This document shows positions 10,563-23,926 of a DNA stretch of 64,000 nucleotides, in pieces. Each line of letters starts with the position of its first letter. The first letter of the stretch is position 1. Location of the stretch: the NCBI RefSeq assembly GCF_014898815.1, contig NW_026515540.1, forward strand, positions 372,001 to 436,000, given 5' to 3'. This stretch comes from Panonychus citri. Taxonomy: Eukaryota; Arthropoda; Arachnida; Trombidiformes; Tetranychidae. Below the pieces are notes generated by a model. The model made no database searches. It was not told the DNA's origin and saw nothing but the letters and a program-made list of their open reading frames with translations. The position numbers and the translations under genes were made by a program.

Positions 10563-13500
10563 ATAAAAATAACAAACAAACAATTCACCCACTTTTTATC
10601 AGCATAATAGTTGTAGCACCGCCTCAACCTCGTGTAGCATTCCCAGTAAAGTTTATTGCCTCTCGCAGTCTCTCTCTCTCTCTCTTTTTCCCCTTCATCT
10701 TCCATCTTCAGGGAAAACAAGAGGATCCACCTAACATACGAAAGCATATTACGTAATGAAGATGGAAGATGAAGCTCTGAGCGTGTACACCTTTTCCATG
10801 TACTCTCCATGATGATCATTTTTCTCTTTCTTTCTTCTCTTTCGTCTTTCTCAGGTTCTGATCATGTTCTTTAGGTTTGCCTCGTGTAACATTTCATCAT
10901 GTGTTTTGCTTTCAATCTTCTTCTTCTCTTCATCATCATCATCTCTCTCTCTCTCTCTCTCATCTTCTTGCTCACTCTCTTACGAAATGTAAACACATAC
11001 AAATGTTTAAATTCATATCAACTATTACTTGTTATTACCTCCTACTTTTCACCTTTTCATTTTTCTCTCTTTCTCTCTCTTTCTTTTCTTATGATCCAAC
11101 TTACCTCGTGTAGTATTTTTTGTTGTTGTTGTTTATGTTTTTAGGTGTAATGAAGATACGATGATGATGATATTAACCCAATGGAAATTAGATGACACAT
11201 TAAAAGGACACAGCAATTAGATTGGTTTACATAGGGAACATAAAAATAACAGTTAATCTAATCAATAGTTTCCATTTAGAGTAACTATTTTAAGGCTTTT
11301 CTAGGTGTGAATTGGGTGAAATATAATATTCTCTTTTGCTATTGAAAACCTTTGAAATTAATCAACAAACATGATCTAGAAAATGAAATTAACTTAATCA
11401 GATTAATTAATTTTCTGGTTGATCAAAATGTAAACAAAGAAAAAAATTTTTTTCCATTTACTTTTTATATCGAAAGATGGAGCCACTGGTTGTGCTCTTT
11501 TCCTTGGTAATCATTTAATTCAATTGCTGATTAATTAGAAATTAACTTTCTATTAATATTTATTGTCTTAATTGTATTACAATTTTTTATGATTATTTCT
11601 TAAGAAGATATACTTTTGAATTTTCTATTATGTTATCAAAAGAATAGATGATAATAATTGATGAATTTGAAAGTTCGAAATCAATTGTTATTATTTGAAA
11701 TTCGAGAGAATTGAATAAAAAAGTTCTGAATAAATGAACTAATTGAAACAATTAAATAATCGATAAAAGTTGTTAACTAAATTGAAGAAAAATGAAACAT
11801 TCGGTACTCTATTTAGACGATTAGATTAACTGATTGTTTGTAATTAAAGATTTTTTATGGTTAATCAATAGACAGGAAAGTAAATTTTAAATGTTATTAA
11901 TTATTATCCAATCATTTTAATCACCTTAATTGTAATAACAATTAAATTAAGACAAATGAAGTGCAAACATGAAATCAAAGAGATTATTTTAATTACAATA
12001 TAAGATATTTTTAATTTTCTTCCAACAATTAGACCAAATCATTTTCCTATTCTTCAGTCACTCCACCAATTTAATCATTAACTTTGTCTCTTCATGATTT
12101 AACTAATTGCTGAGTAAATGATTAAAGTAAACAATTTAATATAATGCCACAAGTAATCAAAAACGATTCAATTGATTATCCTTCAAAGTTAATTGTTAAA
12201 CACAGAAACTTCAAATCAAATAAACAAATCAATTAACTCAATTTACTTTAATTGCAAAGCAAGATAAGTAAAATCTTTATAAGAACAATTAATTGTTGCA
12301 ATTAACAATCGCTTCCATCATGATGATTAAACATTTACTTCATTTACCAAATTAAATTATTCACCTTAATCATCAACAAACATGACGATTAACTGATTGT
12401 GTGGATACCAATTGAAAAAAATGGTCAATTGTCAATTCGTGATGAAAACAATTAAATTAACCTGAGGATGAAAAAAAACTGGACATTGATGAGTAACAAT
12501 TAATCACAATCAAAATTTCCCAACAATTTGATCCGGAAGAGTAACTATTTTGGTAAAGGTCAACCAATATATCAGTTGATTGATTGATGAAAAAGTGTTA
12601 TTACAATCAAGGTAAATGGATTGGCGGTCAAAGGGTAAACTGACCACGAATTGATTGTCCATCACAATCAAGATAATAGTTTTCCATCATCATGATTATC
12701 ATTAAACATACGATTATCACCGTTGACCATCATCATCTTCATCGAATTGACCTCATCACTTTGTTCCTGTTACCTGATTCACAGAATTTTTTTTTTCTCC
12801 AACAATTTAATCTTAATCATCAATCCAATCATTTCACGAGATGATTGAACTTGATTATTGGTGAGAAATTTCATCAATCTCAGGTAACTGATCATCAGCC
12901 AGTTAGAAAGAAAATAAATCAAAGGATAAACTTGAAGAATCAGTAATGATTCAGATGATTAGTTCTACTTTCATCTTGCTAATCCCTTATCCATTTGTTA
13001 TCAAATTGACAATCAACTAGATTAATATTTCATCAGGTAAACCAAGTTGACAAAATTGTTGACAAATTGTTGACCTTTACAATTGATCTACCCTGAGTTA
13101 CATTGGATTCATAGATTATCAAAATTATTTGTCACTGATTAAAAACTACATACATAAATTACAATTAAGACTATTAATTACAGTTGATATAAATACAATA
13201 TTAAAATGGTAGAAATTGCTTTTTACAAGCTCAGGTGAATTTGTAATCATCAATGAGAGAGACAATTAACAATCAACACGCGAATGTTTAAGTTTACAAA
13301 GTTGAATATAATCTGTAAAAAAGGACCAGGTAAATATGACAGGTAAGAGTCAAGTGAAAATTTAAAATTAAATCTTTTTTTGATTGTCCTGCATTGTAAA
13401 TCAACGGGTAATCTTTTTTATATATAACAATATAAATTTTAAATTAACAAGTAACAATTTATATATATAAAATATTTATATAGATGTAAAGTCAACATAA

Positions 13501-14674
13501 TTAACAAGTTAATTCAATTGTGATGACAGTTGATGGTTAATGATGATAATTTACTCTTTTATCATGATCATCTTGAAGCTGGTGAATAATAAGATGATAC
13601 TTTTGCAATGAATGAGTATCAGATTGCAAAGCCAAACCATTGACAAGTGAGTGGAGGATGAAACTGTTGTTGATGATGATGATGAAAAGTTTCCTGTTCT
13701 TGTTAATCCAATTGTTATCACTTGAAAAGATCAACTTTTAAGAAATTCATTCATATCATGATCTTGAAGTAATTCAAGTTATTTGTTAATTATATTTTCG
13801 CCATCGTCTTAATCCTCCTTCTTGTCTTCTTCTTTTATCATGGAACCTTTTGTTCCAAGATCTTTACTTTGATTCCTCTCTCTCTCTTGACAATAATTGT
13901 TTCCATTTCATCAACAATTATTGTTCATCTTGATTGTAATTGTCTTTTCTTTCTATTAAAACAAAAGAGACCAGAAGAATAAGATGAATGTAGACACACG
14001 TTAACGCCATATCATGTAATAGGTATACAGTGGATTTTGTTTACTTCAGCTCCTTTCATTTGTTTCTTTGTTAATAAACCACTTCCATAGAGATAAAAGG
14101 TCTCATAATGAGTGTGAATATTGTTTTTATCATCATGAATCCATGAGAGAGTCTTTATATCAGAGACATTTGAAAAACAATAAAAAATCAACAATAGTCA
14201 ACAATCAAATTTAACACACTGCACCCAAAGGGGTTAACTGGTCCGTGAAGGAGAGAGAGAGAGAGAGACTTCAGAGTTGTACCAAAAGAGTTGAGAAACA
14301 ATAAGATGAATTAGATAGACGATTTTTTTATAGTTTCGCTTTGCAAGAGAAAATCATCTCCATGTTTACAGGGGCAATTCAATTCATCATCGATTATGTT
14401 TCTTTGCATCTTTGTTATCGTTGCAAATTCCCATGTACCATGTAACCACATCATTTGAACACAATTTTCATCCGATAAAATTAACCATTGAAACAAATTC
14501 AGAGTCCAGATTATTATTAATCATCTGGGGATCGTTGCTGATCTTCATTGTCATTCTGTTGTGTTTGGTTGGAGACTTGGGAATGGAGATGATCAAAATT
14601 CATAAATCAATGAGTTGATTATGATTGATTTGTATTGTGGTGGTCATAATTTTCCTTTTTGATTCTTTTTCAAA
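10563..14674. other. Gene-poor intergenic DNA between C/EBP and the galactosyltransferase
   Basis: AT-rich sequence with CT tracts (about 10670-10690, 10946-10966, 11067-11090), poly-purine runs and small AT hairpins such as the pair around 13888-13925. Short open frames (for example near 10475-10819, 13537-13734 and 14012-14496) show no domain, codon bias or homologue I recognise. The segment next to 14674 should include the 3' UTR of the minus-strand gene. Confidence 0.6.
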
Positions 14675-15919
14675 TCAAGAAATTAAGTATTTACTCGTTT
14701 TTTCCCACAGTTTAATCATGAATGATTCCCAATCGGAAACATCACCAATATCCCCAATAATGTATGGGGAGGGTCGACGATCTGAAGTTGATTTTAACCA
14801 TTTTCTCAGGTCATTTGGATCGTAAGTAAATTTAAAGTTAATTGGTTGATGGCGAATAGGTAAATGAGCGACCAGAATTCCAGTGATAAATAAATCATCA
14901 ATCCATAGGAAAGGTTTTATCGATGGTGAAATATTGTAAAGATCTTGAATTACATCGGGTGTTATAAAATATCCAATTCCGGAACAGTAAGCAGGTAAAA
15001 CATCAAAGGGATACTCTTTATGGGTCAGTTTCCATTTACCTTTTCTTTTAACGGAAACTCCTTCTGGGAACATGGAGCAGCTAATTATTCCCATGGGTGA
15101 TGAGGAAACACCGTTATTATTATTATTATTATTATTGTTACCAGTTGTCGGTGGAGGATGAAATGTTGTCCGAAGGAAACTGACCACTCGGAAAATGTCA
15201 ACATAAGCATCATCATCAATTTTCATGATAAATTTTGCTTCACGACAAAAGGTTAACACCCATTTGTAACCCATTAAATGTTTATAAGTTAAATTGGCAT
15301 AGGTATCGGCAAAATTACCCTGAACCAGGTCACCAAATTGTGCCGATTCGGTGTCAATTACTGATTGAAGGGAAGACGAATTAGTAACACCAAGAAGAAA
15401 GATCACTTTTATTCCGAGAAGATGTTGAACACGACGAGAAGCCCAAGTAGATCGGATAATCCGTCTTTTGTCAAAATTAAATGGAGCAGAATGAACAAAA
15501 GCTAACAAATTAATTTCATCTGAAAATGATGATGATGGAAGATCGTCTGAAGTTGTTGACTGATTAAAAGATGATGTTGATGGTAAACATTTGGTTGAAC
15601 AATTTTTGATAAAAGTAAAATTATCCATATCTAATAAGTGAGATACACTATCCCTGTAAGGTTTATCTCCATCAATCTGATAAGATGAACGTTGAAATAA
15701 TCTCATTGGTTTATATGGATTGATTAACTTTCTATGTTTATCATTAATTGTAATGAATGAATTATTTGACTGGTAAATAACAGGTTGATTAACATCTTCA
15801 GGTTGACCAGAATGATCGTTAATTTCATTTTCAAGTGTCACTTTACTATAGAAATAAACAAATGTTAAGCTAATTGTTGTGATCATCAAAGGATAATATC
15901 GACGAGCCCAACGGTTCAT
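14675..15919 (-). CDS. Beta-1,3-galactosyltransferase-like enzyme (GT31), type II membrane protein
   Basis: Single exon, 414 aa. The open frame extends upstream only to a TTG, so I start at the first ATG (15917-15919, MNRWARRYYPLM). A short cytosolic tail and one membrane anchor at about residues 10-26 give the usual Golgi type II topology. A Ser/Asn-rich stem with N-glycosylation sites follows. GT31 motifs appear in order: RRIIRSTW (about 152-159), the metal-binding KIDDDAYVD (about 233-241, the DxD motif), YPFDVLPAYCSGIGYF (about 303-318) and WIDDLFITG (about 339-347), which replaces the common EDVxxG. Known members transfer galactose or GlcNAc in beta-1,3 linkage to glycoprotein or glycolipid acceptors. 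The exact substrate cannot be told. A nine-residue Asn run (about 261-269) comes from an ATT/AAT microsatellite inside the catalytic domain. Confidence 0.93.
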   Translation of the reverse strand: MNRWARRYYPLMITTISLTFVYFYSKVTLENEINDHSGQPEDVNQPVIYQSNNSFITINDKHRKLINPYKPMRLFQRSSYQIDGDKPYRDSVSHLLDMDNFTFIKNCSTKCLPSTSSFNQSTTSDDLPSSSFSDEINLLAFVHSAPFNFDKRRIIRSTWASRRVQHLLGIKVIFLLGVTNSSSLQSVIDTESAQFGDLVQGNFADTYANLTYKHLMGYKWVLTFCREAKFIMKIDDDAYVDIFRVVSFLRTTFHPPPTTGNNNNNNNNNGVSSSPMGIISCSMFPEGVSVKRKGKWKLTHKEYPFDVLPAYCSGIGYFITPDVIQDLYNISPSIKPFLWIDDLFITGILVAHLPIRHQPINFKFTYDPNDLRKWLKSTSDRRPSPYIIGDIGDVSDWESFMIKLWEKTSKYLIS

Positions 15920-18900
15920 TATCGATTTAATCAATAACCACCAAGGATAATTTGATAAGTGGTTGAGAAGATGATGATGATGATTTAACAGAAATCAACA
16001 TTTGGGTCAAAAGGGTAAAATCATCAACTTCAAGATATGGTCAGTTGAATAGTGGACAAGACGGTAAACACGTTAAACATTGTCATTATGATGATAAACA
16101 ATTTAAATGGCAACACAATGTAACTTTATCAGCATCAAAATCATTCCCATCATCAGGTAAACAATTTTATAATTGTTGCTGTTGTACACACGGTGGTGGT
16201 GGTGGTGGTGGTGGAGTGGAAAATTAATGTAACAGTGAAACATTAAATATGAGATAACGGTTTACTCCGGAAGGATCATCATCATCATCATAATTAACAT
16301 TACGAGGACGGTACCAAGTTACCAAAATGATATAAAAACCCGTTTTCTAGAAAGAGAAAAGAAAGAGAAAAAAATTAAATTATGATGAGAAATGAAGTTG
16401 TGGGAGAGAGAGAGAGAGGAGGTTAAGGGAAAATGATTGGAAGATAACAGTTAAAACAGTGATGATATTTGAGCGTGCAGACCATTGGATCTTGAGGTCA
16501 CTCAGTTACACCGAGTGAGTGAGAGAGAGAGAGAGAAAAGTGAGCAACCACAATCATATTATTTTTCTTTTCATCTTTATAATTCCTAATTCCTAATAAC
16601 TTTATATCTTTTTTCATAAGAAAAACTGTTTTCTCATTTAAGAAGAAACTGTTACTCGTATTTCAAAGTCAGAAGATAATGAAAAGATTAAGGGGGAAAA
16701 GGAAGATGAGTCAAGGAAGTAGAAGAAGAAGATGAGAAGAAAAATATGTATTCATTATTAGCATGATTACTCATTATTTGGAAAATTAGCTAAGCTTTTT
16801 TCTATCATCTTTCTCGTCGGCCATTGTTGACCGCAAGAGAAAAACCGGGAGAAGGTGTCAGAAGATGAAGATGATGATATAATAATTTCCATTTTCTAAA
16901 ATGAATAGAATTGAATTCTTTTTAGAATTTTTTTCTTATTTGTGGAAATCGGAAAAGAGAGAGAGAGAGATAATTGCAATCCAATGAAAAGTAATCAAAT
17001 TCTGGAAAAAGATCACGTTTATGTCTAAAAGAACGCCAATTACTGGGGGTTCACCTGACTGACCTCTAAAAACACATAACAATAGAAAGAGTTGAATGTG
17101 TAATCAACCCAATTAAAGATAATTACATCATATTGAATATCAAAAATGGTTGTTAATTGTAACACACATTTGGATGACAGATATTTTCAGGTGAATATCA
17201 AATGGAATCAATTATTACACATCAAATCATCACCAGAAGAGATCATCAAAATAACAATAAATCACAAAGAGACATTTGAATAGGAGAAAACAAAACAGAA
17301 GAGAAAACAAAAATCGGAGAATAGAACAAACAAAAGAGAATAGAACATTAAAAAAAAAGACTTACCTTTGATATATAAAGAACGTAAAAAAAAGGTGATT
17401 AATTTACTGACAAACAGATTTATTGATTAATTAGCAAACCGGTGTCTGAACAATTAACATGGACAAATCACTAATAACCAGTAATTGATTCACTTGCTAA
17501 TCAATTCAAATCAATTTAATCCAAAAGAAACATTGAGTAACCAATACAAGTAAATGACACAAAATGAAAAGGTCACAAAGAGATAAACAAAATGTCACCA
17601 AACAAAAGAAACCCTACCAATCGAACGTAACAATTCATCTATTTTTGGAACAATTAAAAAAATAACTTAATTCTAATCACAATTAAGACCAAACTTCTAA
17701 TGTTTGTCATGAAAAGTTGAAGAGCAACTAAATCATAAGAAACTTCAACTAAGAAAATCAAGAAAATGAACGCGGGAGAAAAAAAGAACGACACCTATCG
17801 GAGAGAAGAAGAAACTTTTCGTTGAGATTTTTCGTCGAAATTTTTGATTAGTCCAATTGGATTATTCGATTTATCGTTTTCGAGTTGACATAATTACGAC
17901 AAGAAATGATGACCAGTTTGTGAAATGAAAGAAAAATTCGTAAACAAGTAATTAGATTTGTCTTATATATTCAATGATTGAAGTTGGAAAGTTTCTTCTT
18001 GATTGTTGATTGAAAATTCAACTGATTAAAGTTTTCAACAATCAAGTTAAATGGTTGATTCTTAATTGTGAACATTATTGAAATGTAAATGAATTCGAGA
18101 AAATCTTAATCTATGTTAGAACTTTTTTTTTCTATTCGAGCTCAAGAATACATGTAATGTTTATCGCTAATAACTAATTACAATCGAGTCAACAATTAAT
18201 AACAAGCTTTTGATTTGTGAGAATAAATCATGATTAGATTAATTGTATTGATGAAGTTTGATTTTAATTAAAAGGGAAAAGTGATGAAGATTAAAAAAAA
18301 TAGTTAATTGTGTTCACAACAATCAAAGGAAAACAATTGGGGAAAAAAAGTTTGATTATCACAATGACGACAATATAATTTACACAATGAGAAAACAATT
18401 AGATTTGGATTAACAATAACAATTAAAATGATAAATAATAATCATACAAGTGGAACAATTAACTTGATCGGTTCAATGAATCCTGATGTTGACCAATTGT
18501 TTATAAACAACAATTAGTAAATTGTTGCCTGATAATAACGATGATAATGATTACAACATTTAAATCAATTGCCGATTTAAATTATTAATATTATTGATCA
18601 AACTATTAATAAAAACGTGATTGATTAAATTGAATAGACAAACACAATCAAATTAAATCAATCAATTGAATTAGTTATACATGATTTCATTTTTAAACCA
18701 TGTTAATCAAATCAATTACTATACAATTATTAAATTGTTACATTGGCGATGAAACCAGTTTACAATTAGCCATTAGTAAATTGTGAAAAATCAATCAAGT
18801 TACATATTAAATTTGATTGTTGGTTAATCTAATTTTGTATTTTCATCCCAAAGTAAATTAAAAACTTTTTTTTTCATTAATTAAATTAAATGTTGTATCA

Positions 18901-19618
18901 ATGTAACACTATTGATCATTGTACTAATCAAATTGTTAACCAAAAGCCTTACAATTAACTTGATATTAAATTTTATCATTATCATTATGAGGCTTAATTG
19001 TAGTGGTTGATTATAATTAAATGTTAATCATTGATTTACGTGTTGTTTATATTAATACAGTTTCATCATTTGATTGTTAAAGTTAATCACATTGAAAGTT
19101 ATTAATTAAATGTTAATCAGATTGTTGTAATTGATGGATGGGAAAAAAACAAGTTAATTATTAATCAATCTAATTGTGAATTGCGTCACAATTAATGCAA
19201 GAGAAAAGTTAGTAAATCTAATTGAAACATTGTAATTAACAATCAAAGTTAATTGAAAAGTCAATTGAATCTGCTCATCATTATAATCTGTAATTGTGTA
19301 ATCAGTTTTCACGTTGATCATTAAAACAATCAACTGATTGTGAATCATTTGATATCTGTTATTCAATAGTTAACACAATACAATCAACAGCAATTAGTTA
19401 ATCATTGATAAAGTGACGAAAGGAATAATATTCAACAATTATGATTAGTAAATTGTGAGATGAAAATAGTTTTGTTTTTTCATCTTCAAGGGTCACCAGT
19501 TAAACTAAATTGCTACAAGATTAACTTTCTAATGATTGGCAATCAATCAATGACTTTAGCTCAACAATTAACTGATCAACATTTGCGACATGAAAATGTT
19601 TACATGGACACTGGGTTG

Positions 19619-19644
19619 TTGACATTGTCTATAGACAATGTCAA
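19619..19644. repeat. 26 bp perfect palindrome
   Basis: The half-site TTGACATTGTCTA is followed directly by its reverse complement with no spacer. The next base on each side breaks the symmetry. It could form a cruciform or bind a dimeric protein. No function is assigned. Confidence 0.9.
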
Positions 19645-22600
19645 TATATTGAACTTTTTGATTGTCTAACTTTTTTTTGCTATTAAATCAACTGTTGATT
19701 TGATTTACTACTTCCTAGTAATTTGTTACTTGACAATCATGATGATACTTGATCATCGCCATCAACTAATTGTCATGATAACATTTTTGTTCAGTACTAA
19801 CAGTAGTCACAATCGATTGATTTTTCTTGATTAAATTTTTTTTTCTCGATTAACAAAAAAAAACTTTCAATCTCTTTCATTCTGATCCATTCTGAACTTA
19901 TCAGAATGATAATATCTCATGGATTAATCTTATCAGATGAGTAAACAGTTATGATTCACTTGAATGATTTATTAACTGGACATACAATTATAATCAAATC
20001 AATATTTGACCAGAGATATTATTATTATTATTATTATTATTGATACAATTTATTAATAGTGTAAGGATCAGTGTTCAATGATATGAAATATTACATGATA
20101 ACTATGAACAGAATATGATTAGCTGGAAATCACATTAGATATGATTAAAATGTGATTCCAAATGATAATTAATCATAATAGATTACAAGTTAATCTCAAA
20201 GGTAGTTTAATCTGATCAGATTATCACAATTTAGATACAATTTGTAACTAAATTATCATGAATCTTGTGAAATTTCAGGTTCTGGGAAAAGTTTAAAGAC
20301 TCATGATATCAGAGGGAAAACTTGAATTTCAATGAAAACAAATGATGGAAAAGTATTTGAATAACTTATACTCAATACTCAAGGAGAAAAATAATAATAT
20401 CATTAATCAAGAAATTAACTGTAACAATCAACAAGAGAAAATCATTTAATTTCATCCTGAGCATACATAAAGAAAGACAAATGAAGACAAATGATGCAAA
20501 AAAAAAGTTTCGCAGGTCAATTGACCTTTTAAGAAGCGGATACCAAACAAGATGATGGTCATTCTTGTTGACTACTGACCATCAGTTTAGATGGAAAAAC
20601 AAACAACAGTTTCATCTGATTAAAATCAGAGTTTTTTTTATAATCAACATCAACAATATAACAGAAATGTCAATGAACGTTTAAGTTTTTTTTTCTTTAC
20701 AATTTAAGCTCAATCAAGTTTACGCTCATTGTAAAAGTTATCGTAGCGAAACAAAAAAGTGAATGTTAAACTAAATTAAGATGATGACAATTAAAGTTGA
20801 TCATCATTTACTTATCCATTCAGTAAGTGTCACCGGAATGGTGATTTTACTTACAACATACTGACCATGATGATTGAAGACCACAGTCAACAAATTGGTT
20901 ACCCTTTAATTAACTCGTGTTGATTAATTACTATGATTCTTAAAACTTTTACCAACTTTTTAAATTGTCCAGTAATTGAAGGTTTGGTACAAAAATGATG
21001 AAATTGTTGTAATGAATTAATACAAATTGTTGACAGTCAAAAAAAGTTAGTAATTAATATCAGTTTCCAAGCAATTAACAATAGCAAGTATTGAAATTAA
21101 ACCTTGGCAAGTTAACAATCAAACTTGCAACTATTGATATTTAATTTCAATCCAATCAAACAAATGTATTATTAAATTTTTCATGATACCATCATCAGGA
21201 TAATGTAATTAAATTTGATTGCTATGTTTTTTTTAGTATATCAATGGTGATACTATTGATAATGGTCATCGGTTTAGCTATTGTTGACCATATGAAAAGG
21301 GTTTGGTATTGTTGTTGTTGCAAAAAGCTTATTGTAATACCTTATTAATTGAATGGTTTAGTTAATATTATTAATGGTCAGAAATAAGTTGAAAATGATC
21401 ATTTTAAATTCAACAATTTAACCTTAAAAATGTTGCGAGGTGATAACAATGGTCAACAATAGACAATGGTCATCGTAAGGTGATAACAATAATAATAGGC
21501 TTTTCCCCATTTCCACCCAAACAACAAGGTAGAAACTGTCAAAAGATATAATTTAAAATCTCATCATGGGCTGATGAAAGTTCTGGTCATTAAAGATATC
21601 ATATTACCCTGAATATGATCACCAGTATGTGTCCACTCACATAAACATCATTATTATAATTGAAATTAAAGATGACCATAAGTAACCTGATAAGTTATAA
21701 CCTTAAAGGTAACGAAATTTAATATTTAACTTGAGGAAAACAAATCTAATACAATCTAACAAGGATTATATTCACCAATAGATTATAATTGAATATTGTA
21801 ATCCAATATCACTAATCCATTAGGTTGATCAGTTTAATTGGAATTAATTTTCTTCCAAAAGAAAAATTATCATCAATATCTATTTATATTATGGTTAACC
21901 TATGCAACTGAATTAATATCATCCACTAATTTTAATGGATTCCAGGTAAATAGTCACAATTAAAGGAGACACAGGTAAAAGCTTTAAAATTCAATTTAAT
22001 TGCATTTAAAATCATCAAATTGATAATGAGACTGATAACTTGTTGATATTATCATTTATTGGCTTGCAAATGATTTAAGTTGATTGTAAAAGTTAAATGG
22101 ACTCATAACTGATCACCATAGGGATTGGAACCAGTTTTTTGTTTGGTTGTTTTTTGATTCGCCTGTAGTTTTGCAAATTACTTGTCATCTTTGTTACCTG
22201 TCTGTTGATTGTAATGATTACAGGTAACCTGATGAATTCTTAATTGCTTTGATAATAATCAGCAATTACAATTACCAATCACTAGCACCTTTAACCTTAA
22301 ATTGTGACGTTGATTGTTAAGATATGAGAGAGAGAGATAATTATTACAAAGCAACTGTAGCATCTTCACTCATCAATTAAAATACAATTAGTATTCATTT
22401 AATTATCAAAATGATGATGACTTAATCATTTACCTGATTAGTATTTGATTTCTTTGTTTTTAATCCACCGGCGTAATTAAACTTTAATTGTTTCCACTGG
22501 ATTTTCAGTTTGTTAATTATCAGTTTTAATCTTTTAAAAGTAAGAACAAGTTTTTCTTGTTTAGTTGTTATATCCAATGGTCAGTTTTTTTATATACTCT

Positions 22601-23878
22601 AACTGACCATTTTTCTTTGATTAACTTGTTGATTTAATCTTAACAATGTCTCATGAATGATAATAAGAGTAACAATTAACTTTTTCGCACCAATCTCCAA
22701 TCAACTATTGAACAGTAACAATTGAACACAATGAGAGTAAAGTGACCGCTAAGGTTACATTGTAATGGTCAGTTATTATTACACCTTATTCATCATTCAA
22801 GGTGAATATGATAGTTATCATTCAATTTAAAAGGATCAATGGGATCATCATTCTCACCTTTTCATCCCTTTGTCCAGAACTTTTATTTTTTTTTTCTTTC
22901 CACAAAAGAAAATGGAAAATTAATCTTTCGTATTAACAATTGACCTTAACATGTATCATCCATCTACCTGTTAATCCAACTTATAGTAATCTCATCATCT
23001 TTCATCAATCACCTTTGCTGCTTCACAATCAACTTCCTCTTCCTTCATCAAACAAATAGATGAAAACATTAACCGTTACCCAATTGATGATAAACTATTT
23101 CATAATATTTTCAATTCATGTGCCAAAGATGCTGATTAGACTGTTGAGATTGATATTCTCGTTCTGATTCAGCTAATTTCAGATGAATGAAAATCAATGT
23201 GAACAAAAAAAACAAACACATAACCATCGTAATCACTTACACACATTTACAATTGAGTATTGGTTGTGTTAAGATGTTGAATATTAGCTAATTACTATCA
23301 TTTAGTAGCAATTAACTTTGTCTCTATTACGTTTGGATAATTAGCTGGTAACTCATTCATTTTTTTTTTCGTATGTTCACTCAATCGTTAGTAAAGTGCT
23401 AGAACTACTAGAGAGAGAGAGAAAAAGTTTTCACTCAAAATTCATCAAATATTCCCACCATTTCTAATTTCATCAGTGACTTATTTCCTTGATTATTATG
23501 GTTGTTCAATCTCCTCTGAAGTTTTTACTTACCGATGGCCTTATACTCACCTAACTAGTTACTTGAGGGTGAAAATGATCATGGGAATTTAAATTAGAGA
23601 CAATTGGTCAAAGTTATCATCAAGTAAATAAACTCACAGGTAAACTTAATTACCATGTAGTTGGTACATTAGTCACCCCGAAAAAAGTAACAAATATTCA
23701 GGTATCCAAGTGAAAAGAGTAACAATTTAGTAAGATAATTAAATGGTAATCATAGTAATGAAACAAATCCATTGATTGGACTAGTAATTACTGAGTAAAC
23801 AAAGATATAATTTTCAGAGATTTATGTATCGCATCATCATCAGGATGAGGATGTTGATGTTGATAATAGTGACAATTT

Positions 23879-23881
<3 letters not shown>

Positions 23882-23924
<43 letters not shown>
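23882..23924. repeat. (GA)n microsatellite
   Basis: Uninterrupted GA dinucleotide run of about 43 bp in the intergenic region. Confidence 0.95.

Positions 23925-23926
<2 letters not shown>

Noticed and set aside
10475..10819. 114-codon minus-strand open frame
   Set aside because: It begins in the second copy of the tandem duplication, is Phe/Ser/Glu-rich and reads through CT/GA tracts. It looks like chance openness.
10877..11144. Two plus-strand Ser/Leu/Phe-rich frames
   Set aside because: Both are shadows of CT-rich simple sequence.
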